Positions 7,736-10,355 of a stretch of 10,355 bases of DNA are shown here, one piece after another. How positions within the stretch are numbered: the stretch's first letter is position 1; each line of letters opens with the position of its first letter. This stretch comes from DAIOSQ01 sp036752465. Lineage in GTDB: Bacteria; Pseudomonadota; Gammaproteobacteria; Legionellales; Legionellaceae. A program made the translations under genes and the position numbers. The stretch lies in NCBI GenBank assembly GCA_036752465.1, contig DAIOSQ010000069.1:1-10355 (forward strand), read 5' to 3'. The notes below the pieces were generated by a model, which was not told the origin of the DNA, did not search any database, and saw only the letters and a list, made by a program, of their open reading frames with translations.

Positions 7736-9253
7736 ATGCACACCCTTCTACGTCGTAACTACCCATGGATCATCATCGGTTTGTCGTTGATCATCCGCTG
7801 GTTCTTCCTTGATAAATACAATCTTTTTGTTGAAGAAGCCTACTACTGGAATTATGCACAGCACTTGGACTTGGGTTACCTTGACCACCCACCCATGGTG
7901 GCACTGCTGATCAAATGCTCGACCATGCTGTTCGGTAACCATGAGTGGAGCGTACGCCTTGGTGCGATGACCTGCTGGCTGGTCGCGACTTATTACAGCT
8001 ACCAATTAAGTCAAGCCATCCACCCCAAAAGCGGCCTGTATGCCGTGCTGTTATTATCGATTTTACCTTTTTTTTTCTTGCATTCGTTGGTCCTAACGCC
8101 AGATTTGCCGTTAATGGCCGCTTGGTCGGCTGCACTGTATTATTTGTACCAGGCACTGGTCGGGCAACAGGCCAATGCTTGGTTTGCTGTGGGCACAGCT
8201 ATGGGCTTGGGCATGCTTTCAAAGTACTCAATAGGCTTACTGGCACTGGCAACCCTGTATTACCTCCTCGCCAACCGAGACGCCCGCTTTTGGTTTAAGC
8301 GCCGCGAACCTTACCTGGCTGCCTTAATCGGTCTGTTGCTATTTTCGCCAGTTATTTACTGGAATGCAACGCATGATTGGGTCTCTTTTGCCTTTCAAAG
8401 CACCCGCCGTTTGCAAGCACATCGCCATTTTTCCCTACATGTTTTGGTAGGCTTGTGCCTGTTGTTTCTAACCCCCATTGGCATCCGCAGCACTTGGCAG
8501 TTGTTTCAGCACAAAGCGCCACAACAACCTCTCATATATCAGCAAGCACTGCGCTTTATGCAATGCTATCTGGCGGTACCTTTATTATTTTTTGCCTACG
8601 TGAGTTTAACCCACACCATCAAATTCAATTGGATAGGGACGAGCTTATTGGCAGTAATTCCCTGGCTGGCACTGGGCCTGCTCCATGCAGAACAATGGCT
8701 AGAACAATCCTGGCAAACCACTGCCGCTGTTTTGCTGATAGCTTATATTTTTATATTCACCTGCATTTGTTTAGGCCCACCCAAACAAGCGCTCGCACCG
8801 GCGTTGTCAAAAAATATTGCCTGGGAAAATTTTGCTCAAACGCTCAATCAAACCGCGGTAAATTGGGCCAAACAATACCATCAAGATGTGCTGATTATGC
8901 CGCTTGACCCCTATCATACCAGCAGCGAACTGGCTTTTTATCAGCAAAAGTTATACCAAGCAGGTAAAATAACCACGATGATACCCACCAAAGGTGCCGA
9001 TTTGTTTGGCATCGACAGCTTAATGTATCGCTACTGGAATCACACCGAACCTACTGATAATCGTTTATTGATGATCATCAGCAATCAAATCCATTTATTC
9101 CAAAACCCCAGCATCGCAGAAAAAGTGACTTTTAAAACGCCACTTTTGACCATCACCGCCTATACCCAAGGTCGTCATTTGCCAGTAGGCCAATATTATT
9201 ACCGTCTAGCCGTGATAAAAACAGCAGCTGACGCCCCCAAAGACATGTCGTAG
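7736..9253 (+). CDS. GT39/ArnT-like (PMT_2) membrane glycosyltransferase
   Basis: Polytopic inner-membrane protein of 505 residues, of the family that moves sugars from polyprenyl-phosphate donors to lipid A, glycans or proteins on the periplasmic side. The acceptor and sugar cannot be read from sequence. Family marks: VEEAYYW at about 32-38 in the first periplasmic loop, LDLGYLDHPP at 44-53, LTPDLPLMAAW at 120-130, GLGMLSKYS at 157-165, and PVIYWNATHDWVSF at 205-218. Many hydrophobic stretches alternate through residue 350 (roughly 9-11 helices), followed by a soluble C-terminal part of about 150 residues. The start at ATG 7736 (MHTLLRRNYPW) is preferred to GTG 7718 because of the promoter position; neither has a good Shine-Dalgarno sequence. 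The first acidic residue of the usual DE pair is Glu here. It is divergent from fdxA, with no recognisable partner gene nearby. Family is secure, specific function unknown; the LPS-related kdsB lies in the same window but not in the same operon. Confidence 0.85.
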   Translation: MHTLLRRNYPWIIIGLSLIIRWFFLDKYNLFVEEAYYWNYAQHLDLGYLDHPPMVALLIKCSTMLFGNHEWSVRLGAMTCWLVATYYSYQLSQAIHPKSGLYAVLLLSILPFFFLHSLVLTPDLPLMAAWSAALYYLYQALVGQQANAWFAVGTAMGLGMLSKYSIGLLALATLYYLLANRDARFWFKRREPYLAALIGLLLFSPVIYWNATHDWVSFAFQSTRRLQAHRHFSLHVLVGLCLLFLTPIGIRSTWQLFQHKAPQQPLIYQQALRFMQCYLAVPLLFFAYVSLTHTIKFNWIGTSLLAVIPWLALGLLHAEQWLEQSWQTTAAVLLIAYIFIFTCICLGPPKQALAPALSKNIAWENFAQTLNQTAVNWAKQYHQDVLIMPLDPYHTSSELAFYQQKLYQAGKITTMIPTKGADLFGIDSLMYRYWNHTEPTDNRLLMIISNQIHLFQNPSIAEKVTFKTPLLTITAYTQGRHLPVGQYYYRLAVIKTAADAPKDMS

Positions 9254-9309
9254 TGCATGTATCGATGACTGCTATACTATGTATATAGATGCGTAAAGCT
9301 TCACAAAGA

Positions 9310-9338
9310 TTGCAGCATAGCATGTGCGCGCATAAAAA
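9310..9338 (+). promoter_or_regulatory. Weak promoter candidate before the 32-codon ORF
   Basis: TTGCAG (9310-9315) and TAAAAA (9333-9338) at 17-bp spacing, each matching consensus at 4 of 6 positions, ending about 10 bases before a GGAG Shine-Dalgarno site. The A-rich -10 makes this a soft call. Confidence 0.3.
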
Positions 9339-9358
9339 AAGTTTGCTTGGAGTTAAAC

Positions 9359-9457
9359 ATGCCTAAAAACGATGTGCAAACTGCAGCGATGTTACAGGAC
9401 GACATCATTAAAAGCATCCCTAAATTCCAACGGTTAGCGGAACAAAGACCCATTTAG
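9359..9457 (+). CDS. Small hypothetical ORF, 32 aa, possible N-terminal remnant
   Basis: A 32-residue frame beginning MPKNDVQTAAMLQDDI and ending FQRLAEQRPI. It has GGAG (9349-9352) six bases before the ATG, the best Shine-Dalgarno arrangement on the plus strand in this window, and a weak promoter upstream. The amino-acid mix looks like ordinary soluble protein, with an amphipathic start. I do not recognise it. It could be a true small protein, or the intact 5' end of a longer gene cut off or frameshifted: a second plus-strand frame, open from 9438 to about 9521, would extend it with a Gly/Ser/Asp-rich stretch (GSGSDSDS) if the reading frame changed between 9438 and 9454. No homology can be claimed. 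Confidence 0.4.
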   Translation: MPKNDVQTAAMLQDDIIKSIPKFQRLAEQRPI

Positions 9458-9470
9458 ATTTGGATCGGGT

Positions 9471-9485
9471 TCTGATTCTGATTCT
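9471..9485. repeat. Short tandem repeat TCTGAT x2.5
   Basis: TCTGATTCTGATTCT, two and a half copies of a 6-bp unit, lying just past the small ORF and touching the stop codon of the minus-strand gene. It is too short to call functional but is a plausible slippage site. Confidence 0.5.
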
Positions 9486-10339
9486 CATACAGAGTTACCT
9501 TGCCAGTTCTGCTTTATCTGATCAATACTCACCGCTTCTGGATGGGATGTTGAATAAGCAGACAAGTGCTTACTGGTTTCAGTCGTATTGTCAAATACGT
9601 CAGCATAAGCGTTTGCTAACTGCTCTGCCCCATAACGGCATAATTCAGCACCGATACAAAATGCACTCAGTGCACCTGCCGCCAAAAATAAGCTGGCTCC
9701 GAGCCTGAGTCCGATCCCTACAGGGTCAGGCGATACAAAACACATGACCGAACTAAGAAGACCTAATAATCCAAACAAAAAAAACGCCGCACCCGCCAAA
9801 CACTCGAAACCTCCCAGGATAGCACCAGACCACCATAAAAATGATGTCTTAAAATAAGGTCTTGCGCCATTATTTATCATTGTGGTTAGTTTAAGATCTT
9901 CACTAACCACCTCAGAACTGATGTATACTAAGGGAACTTTGAAAGCAGTATCCGAAAATGCGTAATTTTTGATTATTTTTAATGCTATTAGATCTAAATT
10001 AATACAGAACTTGAAATAATTTGGACTGTTTCTTTGGTACATGAAAAATGAAATCCGTGTATCATATTTTTCATATGTTTGACTAAAAGACTCTGCATAG
10101 ATATTTGCAAAAAAACCCTCATGACCCGCATATAGTGAAGCATCGATTTTACTTTTTATTGCCTCCAGGAAATTTTCTGAGAGCGACTCATCAGTATAAC
10201 ATTGCCATTTCAATTTTGGCATTGTTTTTAAAGTCGATACCACTGCATCGAATACTTGATTCATTTCTTTTTGTGTTGGCATAAAGTCAAAACCTGATAA
10301 AAAAGTTAAATTTTTATGCATGGTGTAGAAAGATATCAT
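9485..10339 (-). CDS. Hypothetical membrane protein, unrecognised family, start uncertain
   Basis: About 284 residues from the first ATG (10339); I do not recognise the family. The N-terminal half (about 160 residues) is soluble in character, with mixed charged and aromatic residues (for example MPKLKWQCYTDESL and RISFFMYQRNSPNYFKF). It is followed by a hydrophobic region (SFLWWSGAILGGFECLAG onward, about 166-202), a short SPDP turn, a second hydrophobic helix (about 205-232) and a polar tail of about 50 residues. That is a soluble domain attached to a membrane hairpin. Base composition changes with the domains: sampled 60-base rows give about 20-40% GC over 9841-10080 but 40-57% over 9601-9840. 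No start has a good Shine-Dalgarno site; ATGs at 10321 and 10282 are alternatives, and the frame stays open to the window edge, so the true start may lie outside. A membrane-targeted accessory or host-interaction protein is possible, but that is inference only. Confidence 0.7.
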   Translation of the reverse strand: MISFYTMHKNLTFLSGFDFMPTQKEMNQVFDAVVSTLKTMPKLKWQCYTDESLSENFLEAIKSKIDASLYAGHEGFFANIYAESFSQTYEKYDTRISFFMYQRNSPNYFKFCINLDLIALKIIKNYAFSDTAFKVPLVYISSEVVSEDLKLTTMINNGARPYFKTSFLWWSGAILGGFECLAGAAFFLFGLLGLLSSVMCFVSPDPVGIGLRLGASLFLAAGALSAFCIGAELCRYGAEQLANAYADVFDNTTETSKHLSAYSTSHPEAVSIDQIKQNWQGNSV

Positions 10340-10355
10340 AAATGTCAATATGCGC

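Larger units (their letters stand above)
9254..9484. other. Gene-poor gap between the glycosyltransferase and the hypothetical membrane protein
   Basis: This 231-bp stretch holds the 32-codon ORF, its weak promoter, the short TCTGAT repeat, a perfect 5-bp inverted repeat (TATAC-TAT-GTATA), and no rRNA, tRNA or intrinsic terminator that I can see. The genes on either side converge, so transcripts from both may run into it. Confidence 0.6.

Noticed and set aside
8377..8907. A 176-codon open frame on the plus strand inside the glycosyltransferase gene
   Set aside because: It overlaps a well-supported family protein on the same strand in another frame and shows no recognisable motifs; it is a by-product of the coding frame.
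9243..9260. ACATG...CATGT inverted repeat across the glycosyltransferase stop codon
   Set aside because: Short stem with an 8-nt loop and no following T-run; likely chance.
10343..10348. Perfect TTGACA on the minus strand as a -35 element for the hypothetical membrane protein
   Set aside because: At 15-18 bp spacing there is no acceptable -10 hexamer, and the frame is open through it to the window edge.

Overview
This window looks like the chromosome of a gammaproteobacterium. The evidence is family resemblance and gene order: a ClpB very close to the enterobacterial form, the yoaA-tsaB pair, the ycaR-kdsB pair, and an Azotobacter-type 7Fe ferredoxin. The moderate base composition and the orphan membrane protein at the right end would fit an intracellular lineage such as the Legionellales, but that placement is tentative because no marker gene here decides it.

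Layout. Positions 78-2657 (minus) hold clpB, the disaggregase. An 88-bp divergent spacer separates it from an SppA/SohB-type membrane protease (2746-3699, plus). That gene ends tail to tail with kdsB, overlapping it by 11 bp. Positions 7590 down to 3689 (minus) form a tightly packed five-gene run: 7Fe ferredoxin, yoaA (XPD/DinG-like Fe-S helicase), tsaB (t6A tRNA modification), ycaR (Trm112-like small protein) and kdsB (CMP-Kdo synthetase). The first three junctions overlap by 13, 20 and 8 bp and the last has a 12-bp gap, so one transcript with translational coupling is likely. A promoter with 17-bp spacing sits upstream of the ferredoxin gene. A back-to-back promoter serves the divergent gene at about 7736-9253 (plus), a multi-membrane-span GT39/ArnT-like glycosyltransferase.

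A run of ten N at 6351-6360 lies inside yoaA and makes the gene appear as two reading frames. Matching the sequence on both sides shows a single gene, and the run is a placeholder rather than a true length.

The right end (9254-10355) is different in character. It holds a 32-codon ORF with its own promoter-like and Shine-Dalgarno signals, and an unrecognised membrane protein on the minus strand whose coding sequence is AT-rich in the N-terminal half and clearly richer in GC over the membrane-spanning C-terminal half. I recognise no rRNA, tRNA, CRISPR array, insertion sequence or convincing intrinsic terminator. Positions 1-77, downstream of clpB, hold nothing I can identify. Apart from the right end this is housekeeping sequence; I see no clear sign of a new multi-gene system.
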